Notes: generated by a model not told the origin, from the letters alone. A stretch of 64,000 nucleotides of DNA from Spinellus fusiger (GCA_025094145.1 JALLLS010000047.1:62001-126000); one strand, 5' to 3'. Shown: positions 47,943-60,078, numbered from the stretch's first letter. Program-made: numbers and translations.

Positions 47943-50900
47943 TTCTTCTAATACTTAGTCTAAAATAAAATATCAACACTTTATCACACTGTTTCTATAA
48001 ACTGTAAAACACACAGCTATGATAATCATTGGTTTGATTTATGAGCGCAAAGTGCTTTCTAGTTGTATTTATATTAACAGATAATAAATATTTATAAATT
48101 AATTTAATAAATTAATTTAATAAATAAATGTGGACTGATTTAAAGCTACAATGCATACAACAAACTATTATGTAGGTTAACAATCGCAATGCACTCTCTA
48201 AATAGTAACGTCTCTTAAAGAAGATGAGATAGTTGGTGTAAATGAGATAATAAAAACACACATCACCTATGGCCACAGTAATTATTGGCAAATACTCTAG
48301 AGAGAGTATTACAGCAGCACTCCAAAGCATGAGTTTATAGATAAATTATATGGCCACCTAGTAAGAGTACTACACATGACATTGTTGACAGTACATTTAG
48401 TAACATTTACATTGAAGCAGTGACAAAGTGATTTTACAGGGATTATTCTATCAATAGCTCACAAAAATAAAAGAGAATCCATCCACAAGCCAAAAAAGTG
48501 TTTTTTCTTTCCTATTGATGCTCTTTTCAATTTCTACTTTTACCCAGCAGCCTCGACTCTTTTTTGTCTCTGTTCCAGAGGACAATAGCAAGGAAGTATG
48601 CATCTTTAGAAAGAACAGTGATGAGGAGTCTCTCTTAGATGACTGGAGCAGTGAAAAATAGTCATCTATAGTTGAAGACCAAGTATAGGCCTCTCAATCT
48701 GACTTGTTTATCAAAATTTCTGTGGGCATCACTTTTTTTAGAAGACTTTCTACTTGTTATAAGCCCATACTGCTGTGAATTATACCAAAGAATAGAGTAT
48801 CTCTGTCCATGAGCCAAATAGGAGTTCTTGTAAACGCATTGAAGACTTGTTTCTATGTCATTTTTAGTCAAAAGGTATAGTAATAAGAATATATACTATT
48901 GGTTTTTTTATTGGTAAAACTATCCATTATAGCCACAGGAGTATCTGTTACTATGTTTTACATGAATCCAATATTATGTTAAGATATTATACACTTTATT
49001 CCTCTCACCATTGCTCTGGTAATACCGTCACCAATATTTATGATACATCTAACAAGTGGTTCTGAATATAATCATGTTCTCTTATGACGCAGAGATTGTT
49101 GGCAACTAGTATTAAAAGACATGAAAAAAATAGTATACACTTTTTCTTTTGTTCCCAAAAGACAATTACTTACTATTAGCTACATTGTGAATAGGCATAG
49201 ACGCCACCAGAAACCTATTACAAGAGCATGAATTTACTATTTCCCATCATCTGAATGCCACTAACACACACACACACACTATTTAATTTTCAGTTACCAG
49301 ACAAGACGAGTGTGTTTGAGTAAATTTCTCTAGCCACTCTATGGGGTATCAGATAAATAGTATACAGACCTATATTAGCTTCTATTATACTTACTCCATT
49401 TTAATAGATACTCTATAGCGCCCACTGTATCAAAACAGAGTGTATAGCACAAAGTAAGCTTACTGCTTTTATTGATTCACTTATAGCTAACAGCCTCTTC
49501 TATTGGGAAATTGGTGTCGAGATACCAAGTTACACGAGTGCATTTCAACAGTGATCTCTTGCTTCCACACTCTACACAGAAATAATTACTAGAAAATAGT
49601 CACTTTGCAACTTTAACATATTACAACCACAAAGTGAACACTCATTAAACATCACTTGGGTAGAATATTAAATTACTAAAATGCTGATATATCCTATGAA
49701 TACATATAATTAGTGTTAGTCCTAGTAATAAATATCATCTTGCACTGTTTTTCAACACAACATCTACATAGCAATAAGTTCATTAAATTTGTTTATAGTA
49801 GTGTTTATTATCAGAAATAAAGGTTTGCTATTTTAAGATTTCAGACTTTGAAGTGTTTACATTGATTAGTGTTTAGTGTAGTAGGCATTGTTTGATTATT
49901 TAGGCTGCTGGTAAAAAAATATTCATAGAACTACTAATGAAGATCCTAATTGTGATTTGATAAAGATTTGATGGTCAATTAAAGACTAAAGAATGGAGAA
50001 AAAAGAGTGGTGAGAATTAATATTGCCCAAGACAGTAGTATTTCTTACTTTCCCTCTCTCTATTTACATTAAGAATGTCAGTGTCATAGGCTTTCAATTT
50101 TCAATTTTCAATTTGATCTTGATATCTATGAGTAGTGTATTCACAATGAGTGTCCGTTGTGTATCTTTCTGCTTTATAACTTTACTTACCTTATTCTACT
50201 ATCTTTTTATATGGTAGGATATTTGAAATAAGTTGTATATTTCTTTTCATTCAATTGTATTTTTTGTATTCTCTCTTGTATTTCTTGTATTTCTTGTATT
50301 CTTTCTTTTATTTTTATCTTTCTCTCTTTCTCTCTGTCCATCACAATTTTGCATCAGTACGATGTATTAAATCATTGATATACATACCTTGAATTTAACT
50401 TGGTAAGGCTACAAACTTCTACAAAAATATACAGCTTGAGCATCACTCCGTTTTCAATGATTAATGTCTAGAATATGCACAATGTGAGTATAATAACTAT
50501 TCAAAAATTAAAATGAAATATAAATACCTACCAAATCAAGAAAAAGTAGAGGAAACAATACTTTCAGCAAGGTCATCAATAATTCAAAAGACGGGGCCAA
50601 ATAAAAAGCTTAGGAGCTTACCAATGATAATAAAAGAGACAGAAATAATGACAATACTAGAGCCAAGGCCAACAATAGTCCAAAAATAGAGGGTCTAAGA
50701 TAGTACCAAAGACAAGTCCCAACAGCAAGTCCTAGCAGCAAGACCCAAAAGCAAGGCCCACCAACAAGGCCAACGCAGAGTCCAGACCCACTGATAAACA
50801 CCGCCATGCAACCGTCCCCACCTACGACGTCTACATATATAATCAGATTCAAATTCAAAATTAGTATGTATCATAGATCATAGATCAATCAATCAATCTT

Positions 50901-51069
50901 TCTTTCTTACCTTTGGGCACACTACGGCTCGCCATCACCTTGGAGAATAGCAACTTCAGACAATGATCAGATAGAGGAACTAATATCTAGCATCCATCAT
51001 ATCTTCAACATTGCTTCCATATACCATCTCAGAACAGACACCAACAAATTCAGGAAGGAGGGGGATACG
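47943..51069. other. 3.1-kb gene-poor stretch
   Basis: No supportable gene or RNA is seen. ORFs at 48112-48330 and 48662-48871 (minus) have no motifs I recognise. About 50600-50860 is a GC-richer patch whose minus strand is open and hydrophobic (82 aa) but low in complexity. A CA repeat lies at 49267-49280. Confidence 0.4.
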
Positions 51070-51423
51070 CTACCATCTGTTTGTGGCTCCATTCTGTACC
51101 AGTGTCGCCCAATATCTCTTGGTAAATACATTGGGGAGACGTTCGGCCTTCGACTCGAACATGCTCAGATTATACCACACCAGCTTCCTCATCTGTAGAA
51201 ACAAGTCCCCACAAATAATTGGCTCGACATGGCAGCACTTTGCCTTCAGGAACAGAGTCCTGGATAGGGTCACATATCACAAAAAATCACTTTTGTTTGA
51301 TATGTCACTGGTATTCTCATCACCGGCATCAAGATCACTGTTTTCTACAGGCAAATCAACACCACGCACTCAGACATTCTACACATCTGGTGCCAAACCG
51401 TTCCAGAGCTGGGTGTCCCGGCT
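51070..51423 (-). pseudogene. In-frame decayed extension of the acidic ORF
   Basis: Reading on in the same frame past the stop of the acidic ORF gives more coding-like sequence (VENSDLDAGDENTSDISNK, then CCHVEPIICGDLFLQMRK) broken by TGA and TAG codons. It ends in an open piece of 68 codons at 51273-51070. The acidic composition continues across the stops, which suggests that the original protein was longer. Confidence 0.45.
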
Positions 51424-52095
51424 TCAATCTGAAGTATCCTCCAGATCATCGCCAACTAAATCGTCACTCCGCAAAGAGCGACCCTCAGCGCCAGCAAAAT
51501 CCTCCAAGTCACTTTCCAAAGGGGACTTGAGCACACCCTCCAGGTCAACACCCAACAGATCGTCGGAGTCAACGCCAGAGGGTTCTTCCACACCAATGTA
51601 GTCATGTAGCAACTCCAATAGCTCGTTGTTGCTAATGATGGACGATTGTCCATCATCCTCATCAGATCTACTGCCCTCAGACTGAGTATCACCCAGTGCA
51701 TCGTCGTGGGACATTTCGCTGACCATCTCAAGACTTTCTACCTCCTCCGAAGAGAAGGTGTCCCAGTGCAGCACAGGGCCCAGGCTTTCTCTCGACTCAA
51801 AGCCGTAGAGTCCACCTGTAGATCCGGCGGAATCCTTGAATGGAGCCAGAGGTAGAACCGGTGCACAGGTCAACACCTCATAAGGCATGTCCAAGTCCAT
51901 GCCCTCAGTGCCTGCACTGCAGCTTTCCATCAGCTGTTCTTCAGCCATATCCACGTCCATCGGCTCCACGACGTCCAGGCTCATCTTGCTAAACATAAAC
52001 ACCATGTCGTCGAAAGCAACAGAGGGTGACACCTCATAGCACACGTCCATGCTGTAGGCAGCAGGGGAGAAAGAGAGAGAGAAAAAGCTGTTCAT
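51424..52095 (-). CDS. Acidic hypothetical protein
   Basis: This 223-aa frame is not recognised. It is rich in Asp, Glu, Ser and Leu, with clusters such as EPMDVDMAEEQL, a predicted helix ELLELLHDYIG, and a loose C-terminal repeat of the type (S/V)DDLLGVDLE / SDLEDFAGAE / SDDLVGDDLE. No signal peptide or membrane segment is evident. GC content is near 50%, clearly above the flanks, similar to the LINE further right; this suggests a real but possibly transposon-borne or recently acquired coding region. The start at 52095 (MNSFFSLSFSPAAY) was chosen because the acidic composition begins there; an upstream ATG exists at 52182. The opposite strand is also open over much of this stretch, so strand choice rests on composition. 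It may be the remaining 5' part of a longer decayed gene. Confidence 0.5.
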   Translation of the reverse strand: MNSFFSLSFSPAAYSMDVCYEVSPSVAFDDMVFMFSKMSLDVVEPMDVDMAEEQLMESCSAGTEGMDLDMPYEVLTCAPVLPLAPFKDSAGSTGGLYGFESRESLGPVLHWDTFSSEEVESLEMVSEMSHDDALGDTQSEGSRSDEDDGQSSIISNNELLELLHDYIGVEEPSGVDSDDLLGVDLEGVLKSPLESDLEDFAGAEGRSLRSDDLVGDDLEDTSD

Positions 52096-52620
52096 GGTGC
52101 TGTGAGTTTGATCTGTGAGATTCGTATATAGAAGAAAAGAAGAAAAAGGTTTCTCTGTCAAAAAAACGCCTAATATTGACAAAAAAAATGGTGACGCGTC
52201 TAATAGCTAAGAAGATGTGTGTCATATGCTATAGTTTTTAGGGCGATCAAATTATTGGCTATAAAGACATGCCCCTGCTTGAGTAATCATTCATTTATTC
52301 ATTATTATTTTATTATCTTTTCTAGTCTTTAATGGCTCATTCTTTTTTTTGTCTTTCACGTAATTCCAAGACAATCCAAACAGATAATGGATTTGGTGTC
52401 TATTCTTTAAAGAAAATGATATGAGATAAAGAAAACAGAGTCTATTTTATGCTGGTGAGAGTGAGATATGGAACGGAGCTCGAATTCATGACGATCTTTT
52501 CTATTTGCATACACCACCTTTATGTTACTATAGCCTTGTGATTTTCTTGACCAGAGTCTTCAAGCTTTCAATTAATAGAAGAATAGCTTTTATATATAAG
52601 AGCCAAGGAATATCACCTTC
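52096..52620. other. Short AT-rich spacer
   Basis: Likely promoter region of the acidic ORF at its left end. Nothing else is supportable. Confidence 0.4.
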
Positions 52621-52679
52621 AAATTACTCTAGAAATGAGACTGATAGTATATCCATTGTGTACTGAATTATATTCTAAT

Positions 52680-52870
52680 ATGACGACAGCATTCAGATCT
52701 CTATCAGAGGCCTATAGAAGCCTTCTATTATGCACACTCTTATGCATTCAACACAAATTGTTCTCAATTGAGTCTAGATCAGTGCTATAGATAGGCCGAT
52801 AGAAATATATCTATATAGTTCTCCTGACCTGGATTTATGTACTAGTTGACTAGTATGTGTTTTGAAACTA
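52680..52870 (-). pseudogene. Tc1-type transposase fragment
   Basis: On the minus strand the piece YRPIYSTDLDSIENN (about 52805-52760) matches the catalytic-Glu region of the fossil at 46990, with related sequence on both sides (THTSQL upstream; DRDLNAVVILE downstream). No open frame survives. Confidence 0.5.
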
Positions 52871-53410
52871 TTTTTATTTTTATTTTGTGATTATCGACAT
52901 AGTTTCAGTGTGAACTAGCACAAGAATTAAGGAAAAGAATCTTATTTAGTCTCTATTGATTTTTGATTTGTCCATACACTCATTAATTTCATTATTAAAT
53001 ATGTCCTATATCATACTATCGACAATATTATACTTTTTTTTGCTGTTAAAGCACTATAAGATATGTCATTTATAGAATCTGATTAGCATTCACATTGTGG
53101 TTCACTAGAAAAATAATATAGTGTCACTGATAAAGGGTCCAATGAAGATGCTCATACATCCATCATAACTGTATTAAGAGTAAATGGAAAGCACCATAGA
53201 CACGTCATAAGCCTATCAGTAGTGACAGCCTTTCTTGTTATTGAATTTGGCCATTAAGCAAAGACATAACCTGAATGTTGTCTTTCAGAGTACAGTTTTT
53301 TTACTGGGAATAACAGTCTATCCCTTAATTTAATTATTGTATAGCATGAAAATATAAACTCGCTGTATTGGTTCCGTCGTGTATAATAATATTGTAAAAA
53401 ATAGCCAGGC

Positions 53411-53441
<31 letters not shown>

Positions 53442-54814
53442 TTTCTTTTTCTTTTTTTAATAAAATAAAATAAATATAAATATAAACAATCATGGGCATA
53501 GGCATGGGCATAGGCATAAATTCACTTATTTTTGTATCACTATAGACATTGAATCTCTTGTATTATTTCTGTCATATAATATTGACTGGTTAGTGTCAAT
53601 TTATTGTTTGCTCAAGACTGTATTGACTATTGAATTTAGTATATCTCATCGTATCTTTGATAAGGATAAGGCTATAGTGTCAAATAATCAGCCGATTCAC
53701 CATCTATGATTATGTACTTGTATACTGAAACAACCACCGATTCAGGTTATTTATTTTATTCTATATACTGTTGTATAGAGCAATAAGCTGCCATTGAGTT
53801 TAGATGACAGTATAGAAAAGAGGCAATGAAACAGTCGACACGACTCTGAAGGCTTTCATTAATGCAGATGGTTCTTTCGCCAACTGTTTACTGCTGCTAT
53901 GAATACCAAATCTTTGAATCCGTGGTTGATCTTATCCACCGCGAGCACTCTCTGGGTGATTGCCAACAGCACTCCGACTGTCTACTTGGAATCTTCTTTT
54001 AAACCAATGGCATGACAGAATCTATTATGCTTACCATACCACACCACCCACTCACAGCACAAATGCACTCCTATCCTTCCACTCTTGTGTAAAGTAGATC
54101 AGGTGAATGAGATCATTCAGTTCTCACATGAAATAGACAGTCCCTGCCATGACCAAGGATTTCATAGTCAGCTGGAGGGGTGCAAGAGATCCACCAAAAG
54201 ATAAAGCCCACTTTCAGAGCAGAATTAGGCAAGTGTCGACTCGAATTTTTGTCTATTTAAGGCTGGCATAAACTGCAAAAGTGTTTTCTTCTTTTTCTCT
54301 CTCTTTTCTCTTCTCTCAGAGAACTAGGAAAAATTAAGCTTTTGCTGTCCATGGAAGCTGCACCTATTTGATGGGGTCGAATTAGTGTTCACTTTTACTT
54401 TCACTTTTCTTCTTTTCTACCTTAAGTAAAGTACATATACAATAGTAATAGTAAAACGAATGACAAGTGTTATAGTGATAATTGTTCACTTGAGAAGAAA
54501 AGGCCACATACTGAGCCTATGATTTGAAGATAGTCTTCAGTTGATCACTTGTGTGAGAGCCCAAAAGAGGTTGCTTGGTGTGACTATGGTTTTTAGGGTC
54601 AAACTGAGCAGTGTACATGAGTCAGTCTGTTAGGTGTGCTTGACAGTGGAATGCTTGTATACGACAATGTGTTTTATTCTATTGTACTTCATTAACAGAG
54701 ATAGATGCTATATAGACTAGTTATTGACAAGTGTTGATTAACAGGTTCATACTGTACACATCCAGAGAAAAACACTGCTGGAGATTGAGAAAACAATTTA
54801 TAGATGAAATGCTG
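52871..54814. other. 1.9-kb AT-rich region left of the LINE
   Basis: No gene is supportable. It holds the microsatellite noted at 53409-53458 and is otherwise unremarkable. Confidence 0.4.
53409..53458. repeat. (CTTTTT)n microsatellite
   Basis: Six or so CTTTTT units. Adjacent is a short GGGCATA/CATAGGCATGG repeat at about 53492-53517. Confidence 0.8.
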
Positions 54815-54830
54815 AGCATAGACCAAAGCA
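54815..54830 (+). repeat. Target-site duplication, left copy
   Basis: AGCATAGACCAAAGCA is found again at 60063-60078 directly after the LINE poly(A). One terminal base is ambiguous because it can belong to either side. Confidence 0.9.
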
Positions 54831-56086
54831 TGGCTTCTTCCACTAAAGAATCACAACCTAAGGGCGATCCCCCTGCAACAAACACCAGTTGGGCTAGCGT
54901 TGCTGCCAACAAAACAAACACTTCTCTGCCTCTGAGCAACACTCAAGGTATGAAAACATACAAGACTCATGTTTGGCGTAGTGCATACTACCCAGGCACA
55001 GTCATCTTCAACGTGAGCAAGATCTCACCCACCCACCTCCAGGTATATGAGGCATTGTTTGAGCAATACCCCAAGAGACTTGGTGCTGCTTCCCAGAAAG
55101 AAGGGAAGAAGACCATCTTCGAGGTTGGATTTGCACCTGATGACTATGAGAGCATCAGCAGGGTCTGCAAAAAGGGGCTGTACTTCAAAAAGGCCAATGC
55201 GACTGTAGTTGGTGTCTTGGCTCTTGGGCCTAAGGTTGATATCAGAAAGGTATCCCTTTCAAGACTCCCTTTAAGGGACCCACAGACCATCATAGACGGG
55301 ATCAAGGACACAATGGTTTACTATGGCCAAGTCCTGGATGCAGGTGTCCTTTATGACACAACATATTGCACTTATGTGGGTGCTGGCTATGTGGTCCTGG
55401 ATGTGGCCCCATACACAGATTCAGAAGGTGACCTCATCACCTTCGAGCAGCTCCAACACAACATCCCTTGGCTGCAGGAGAAGATGGCAATCCGTGCTGT
55501 CACTAGCACCCTCCCCAAGTGGTGCCGTTACTGCCACAAAGATGGCCACGAGAGGGACACTTGCCCTATTTGCCCCACCAACAACTGCACTTGCTGGTTG
55601 TGCCAAGAAACTGGCCATTCTAAGGCCAATTGTCCTCACGGAAATGCCTGCAACACCAAGACCCGCAAGCACCAGCCCTCTATGGAGGTAAATCCAGAGG
55701 TTCAAGCAACTGCTGTAGTGAACACAGAAGAGGAGAGGGATGATCCAATGGAGGGTCAAACGGTCCCAGAAAGCCCCAAGGAAGCCCCAGAGCCCCAGGT
55801 AGTAACAGCAGTATTAGCTGTGGAAGGGGAGGAGAAGGAGTTGCCCTCTCCTGGCCATGATCACACCATGGCCAAACAGGTCAACCAGGTCGAGGAGCAA
55901 CCTCAGATGGAGACCCCTGCCACCAAAAGGCAGAAGACAAAGGAGGCCCTGCCTAGGGTGACTAGATCCATTTCCTCTGCTACCACCAAGCCCACCACCC
56001 ACATCCCTGGAGTACAGGCCAAGCCTGCTTCAACCCCTGCCATTCCTTCTACTGGAACAACACCAGCAACTACACTAACATCCTAG
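54830..56086 (+). CDS. LINE ORF1 protein (nucleic-acid binding, zinc knuckles)
   Basis: This 418-aa intact frame starts MASSTKESQPKGD. A central domain of about 180 residues (KTHVWRSAYYPGTVIFNV to the ALGPKVDIRKVSLSRLP region) precedes two zinc knuckles of the type CRYCHKDGHERDTC and CWLCQETGHSKANC (about residues 236-265). The C-terminal 140 residues are Pro/Glu/Thr-rich. ORF1 proteins of this kind bind element RNA in ribonucleoprotein particles. The stop TAG is followed after one base by the ORF2 ATG (TAGGATG), so ORF2 would be translated by reinitiation or a similar mechanism. A longer open frame reaches back to 54731, but that part lies outside the target-site duplication and is host flank. 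Confidence 0.85.
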   Translation: MASSTKESQPKGDPPATNTSWASVAANKTNTSLPLSNTQGMKTYKTHVWRSAYYPGTVIFNVSKISPTHLQVYEALFEQYPKRLGAASQKEGKKTIFEVGFAPDDYESISRVCKKGLYFKKANATVVGVLALGPKVDIRKVSLSRLPLRDPQTIIDGIKDTMVYYGQVLDAGVLYDTTYCTYVGAGYVVLDVAPYTDSEGDLITFEQLQHNIPWLQEKMAIRAVTSTLPKWCRYCHKDGHERDTCPICPTNNCTCWLCQETGHSKANCPHGNACNTKTRKHQPSMEVNPEVQATAVVNTEEERDDPMEGQTVPESPKEAPEPQVVTAVLAVEGEEKELPSPGHDHTMAKQVNQVEEQPQMETPATKRQKTKEALPRVTRSISSATTKPTTHIPGVQAKPASTPAIPSTGTTPATTLTS

Positions 56087-56087
56087 G

Positions 56088-59000
56088 ATGTTGGCCCTTC
56101 CTCTTTCTGTCAGCATTGCCAGCATCAACTGCAATAGCTTGACTAAAATATCTGATCCTTCTCATCGTTCAGACTTCATTTCCTTTCTTTGCCAATCCTC
56201 TTTTGACATCATCGCCCTTCAAGAAACATATGTCACATCACCTCAACTTGCCACCCTCCTTCACCAACAATTCCGCGCCCACTCTTCCCTATGGACATAC
56301 CATTGTGGTATTGTTTCTCTCTCTCCTCACCTTCATTTCGACCACATACCCTTACCAGAGGATGATTGCGCCCTGCTGGTCAAGGTAAGTCATGCTTCTT
56401 CCTTTTATGATCCTTTCTATGTCCTTGTTCTTTATGCCCCTGCTAGTTCTCTTCCTCAACGAAGAGATTTTTTTCATGACCTTTGTTCCTTCTCTATTTT
56501 ACATGACCCACTCATTTGGGATCGCCTCTTTATTATGGGAGACTTCAACATGTCTCTTCACACTCCCTCCACTCATCCTCTTCTTATGCCCTGGTGTGAA
56601 TATCTCTCTTCATACTTTGTGGACTGTCACTATGCCCCTCCTTCTCCTCCATTACCTACCTTTAGGTGCAATGCCACTATCCTCTCTACCATTGACTATA
56701 TTTATGCCCCCTCCTCTCTTTCTTCTTCCCTTAAGTCATCCAATGTTGAGCTGGTCTCATCCTCTTGGACTGATCATTCTCTTCTTTCTGCCTCCTTCTG
56801 CTTGGGTATTTTGCCCAGTGGAAAAGGCACCTGGCATGCTAACCCTCTCCTTGTCTCCAATCCTTCCTTCAAAGAACAGCTCTCTTCCACCCTCACCAAA
56901 CTCTTTCTTTCTCTCACTTCTCCTTCAGTGCAAGTCAATTGGGAAACAGTGAAGCAGGCAGTGCAACGTGTGGCCAAGAATTTTAGCCAGAAGCATGTTC
57001 CATGGCAAGACAAGCAATTGAAGATGCTGCAGAGTAAGCATAACAAGCTGCTTTGTAGCAAACCTCCTCTTGCTGTTCTCCACCAAGTCCTTCCTTTCCT
57101 CAACCAGCAAATTGCCACTCTCCAACAGGAACTGGTGGATATCTCATCTCTTTGAGCTGGCAAATGTTGGCAAGAAGGTGAGAAATCTGCCGGTTTCCTC
57201 AAGAATACCATCTCCCAATGCGCCTCCCAGCAACATATGCCCTCCCTCCAACATCCAGTCACCAACGACCTATGCACCACTCCTTCCACTATGACAGACA
57301 CAGCACATTCCTTTTATACAACCCTCTTTTCCCCTGAACCCACCGACCCCACCGCCACATCCCAACTGCTGGATCACATCACTCCCAACCACCAACTCAC
57401 AGCAGAACAACAATCCTTCCTTCTCCTTCCCTTCACCATCCTTGACATCTGTGACAGTGTATCTTGCAGCCCCAAAGCTAGCAGTCCTGGTCCAGATGGT
57501 CTTCCTTATCCAATCCTTTCCCTTGTTTATGCCCACCCTCTCTATGCCACACTCATTACCCGTCTTTACAATGATGCCCTTTCCATCTCCCTATTTCCCT
57601 CTTCTTGGATGGACACTACTATGTGCCTCCTACCCAAGAAAGGTGGTCTTACCCTCCTTTGCAACTGGCGCCCTCTTTCTCTGATCAATTGTGATGCTAA
57701 AGTGTTTACACAGATGCTGAACTCTAGGATGGTCTGGGTAGCAAAGACACTCATTAATCCCTACCAAACTGGCTTCCTCCCTTCTTGCTTCATTGCTGAC
57801 AATGGTCTAATGATCAAGTTAGCAATGGAGCATGCCTCTTCCTCTCATTCCCCCACCATTGGTGTCCTTCTTGACCAAGAGAAGGCTTATGACCGTGTCC
57901 ATCCTTCTTACCTCCAGTCCATCCTTACCCGTTTTTGTTTTCCTCCTTCCCTTGTCACATCTATCGCCTCCCTTTTCTTCAACACACAAATCCACATCAA
58001 CATCAATGGGCACCTCTCTGATCCTGTCACCCAAGCAAGAGGGCTCAGGCAGGGAGACCCACTATTGCCAGTCCTTTTCAACTTTGTCCTCAAACCACTC
58101 CTTCTTGCCATCCAAGATGATTCTCTCTTCAGAAGTCATTCCATCCCTTATGCCTCCCCTCCTCTATGCCTCAAAGTCCTTGCCTATGCTGACAACATTC
58201 TTGCCTGCCCCAGCACACCCTCCAACCTCACTTGCCTCCGCCACCACCTTGACACCTACAGCCTTGCCTCCAACACCCATGCTAATCTCAACAAAACCCA
58301 TGCCTTCTCCCTCTCCGGTGCACCTCTGCCTGAATGGCATGAGCCACTACAAGAGCTGGTATTCCCTCATGGATGACGCTCTTCTCCTTCTCCCTCATTT
58401 ACCTTGGCTATCCCCTCATCCACACTCCTTCACAATGCAACACCTATACCACCCAACTCTCCACCATTCAGCAAGCACTCACATTCATTCACAACGATTC
58501 CTGTCAGTTGAGGTAGAGCCACTGTGGTTAACACTTTGGTTCTCTCCAGCTCTGCATGTTCTCCGTCTTGTCTGGTTTCCTGTCTCTTTCCATGCCAAAT
58601 TGAAATCATGATAAGTAAGTTCCTGATGAGAAGGATGTTTCCTCGCATCAGCTATGCCAACCTATGTCTCCCTTGTCACTGTGGTGGTCTTGGTGTGCTG
58701 GATCCGTCCACTCAACAGGTCTCCCTCCAGTTTCGTTGGCTCCTTCCTCTCCTTCGTCTGTCACCCACTATGCTCCCCTTCCCATTCTCTGGCTTCGTGC
58801 CTATTTTTCTTATTATATGTCTCTTTCTTCTTCTTTCTATGCCCCCGATTATGTCTTTCTTTTCTTTTTTCCTGATTTTTGTTCTGCTCTACGTCTGCCC
58901 CATTCACATTCCTTCAATCTTCTTTTCTCAGCTTTCGACCGTCTCCCCCTTCCACAATTGTGCAGTGACTTGTCTCCTGCTACATGTCTTCGCCTTCCTT

Positions 59001-59863
59001 TGACATCCATATGGATATCCTCTACCACCGACCCCACTCCAGCTAGGCCAGGCCTCAAACGCCTTACAGTTGCCAATGCATATTACTATGACCTCCCCAC
59101 ACAATCCCTACAACGTCGTCCTTGGACAGATCGGCCTATGCATCCCTACCTCCTCTCTCATTTCTTCCGCGATGTGGATAACCACCATATCATCCACCCT
59201 CCATTCTTCATCCACTCATGCACACCTCATATGAACCCACAGTCATTATATCCCGATGCTGTGGATATTCCTTCTTCCCCCCTCACGACATCCTTTTTCA
59301 ACTCGCCACCTATGCACTCATTCTCTTCACAAGTTTTCCGCTCATTATGCCATCCATCACCTATGCCAAACTCTTCTCCTGCTGCCTCGCTTCCACCCAG
59401 CAAGTGGAAAGCCTTTTGGAAGGCACCTATGTCACATGTGGCAAGGAATGTCTGGTTTCGCCTGTTGCATGGCAAACTATCATCATCGTCACTCCTTCAC
59501 CACATTATGCCCACCATTGTCCTGTCACCCACATGCCGCCTATGCTCTCACCCTCACCACAGTCCCAATCATTTCTTGGTGACTTGTCCAAGGGTATGGC
59601 CTGTCTGGATGGCTATTTTGCCATATTGGCTCAACATATACACTCCTTTACAAACAGACATCATCCAGCATTTACATTCCTTTTCTCTCCCTCCCAATGG
59701 ACCTCTGACCAGTAGTCAAGTCTTTGGGGCGGTAATACAGGCAATTTGGCATGCCTACTGGGCCAGCCACTTCCACAACTCTCCTTTCCTTTCTTCCACC
59801 GTCACTAAATGTGCTCGATCCTTCCTCACCACTCTCATCCGCGAAAACGAAGACATGTCATAG
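56088..59863 (+). pseudogene. LINE ORF2 (endonuclease - reverse transcriptase), decayed
   Basis: The endonuclease domain (56088 to about 56800) shows IASINCNSL, ALQETY with the catalytic Glu, MGDFN, and WTDHSLL. An in-frame TGA stands at 57153, after which the same frame continues (AGKCWQEGEKSAGFLK). The RT domain (about 57440-58330) has SSPGPDGLPYPIL, NWRPLSLINCDAK, LLDQEKAYDRVHP, ARGLRQGDPL and the active-site motif as YADN instead of YADD. Frameshifts occur near 58376-58397 (before IYLGYPL), near 58510 (before RATVVNTLVLS) and between about 58750 and 58790. The last frame (to 59863) carries a CxxC...H...C segment (CRLCSHPHHSPNHFLVTC). This copy cannot encode an active ORF2. Confidence 0.9.
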
Positions 59864-60062
59864 TCTAGAATGTTTTTACCTTTATGTCCTTTTCTCTCAT
59901 TTTTCTTCCTTTTAGCTATTCTGTTTTCTTTCTTATTCTTTTTTTCTCTCTAATTTTCTGCAAGTGATTTGTGTCCAATATGTTTTCCCAGTCAGACCTC
60001 TCAGTGCGACGTGTGACTGCGTAAAAGACGCTTAATAAAAAAGTGTCTTATACAAAAAAAAA

Positions 60063-60078
60063 AGCATAGACCAAAGCA
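60063..60078 (+). repeat. Target-site duplication, right copy
   Basis: AGCATAGACCAAAGCA follows the poly(A) run and matches 54815-54830. Confidence 0.9.

Larger units (their letters stand above)
54830..60062 (+). mobile_element. Non-LTR (LINE) retrotransposon, full coding length, inactive
   Basis: The 5.2-kb element has ORF1 with zinc knuckles and ORF2 with APE-type endonuclease, reverse transcriptase and a C-terminal CCHC-type region, then a 3' UTR with AATAAA near 60033 and a short poly(A). It is bounded by a 16-bp target-site duplication. GC content is markedly higher than the surrounding DNA. The 5' boundary falls on the ORF1 ATG, so this copy has no 5' UTR. The gene order is that of L1/Tx1-like LINEs; the clade is not resolved here. 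Confidence 0.93.

Noticed and set aside
50610..50858. 82-aa hydrophobic minus-strand ORF as a small membrane protein
   Set aside because: Low-complexity Leu/Gly composition from a repetitive patch, no homology pattern and no clear start context.
51011..51601. Plus-strand 196-aa ORF
   Set aside because: Its C-terminal half is the Ser/Pro-rich antisense of the acidic ORF; the minus-strand frame has the more protein-like composition, although the choice is not certain.
54731..54829. N-terminal extension of LINE ORF1
   Set aside because: It lies outside the element by the target-site duplication and is therefore host flank that happens to be open.
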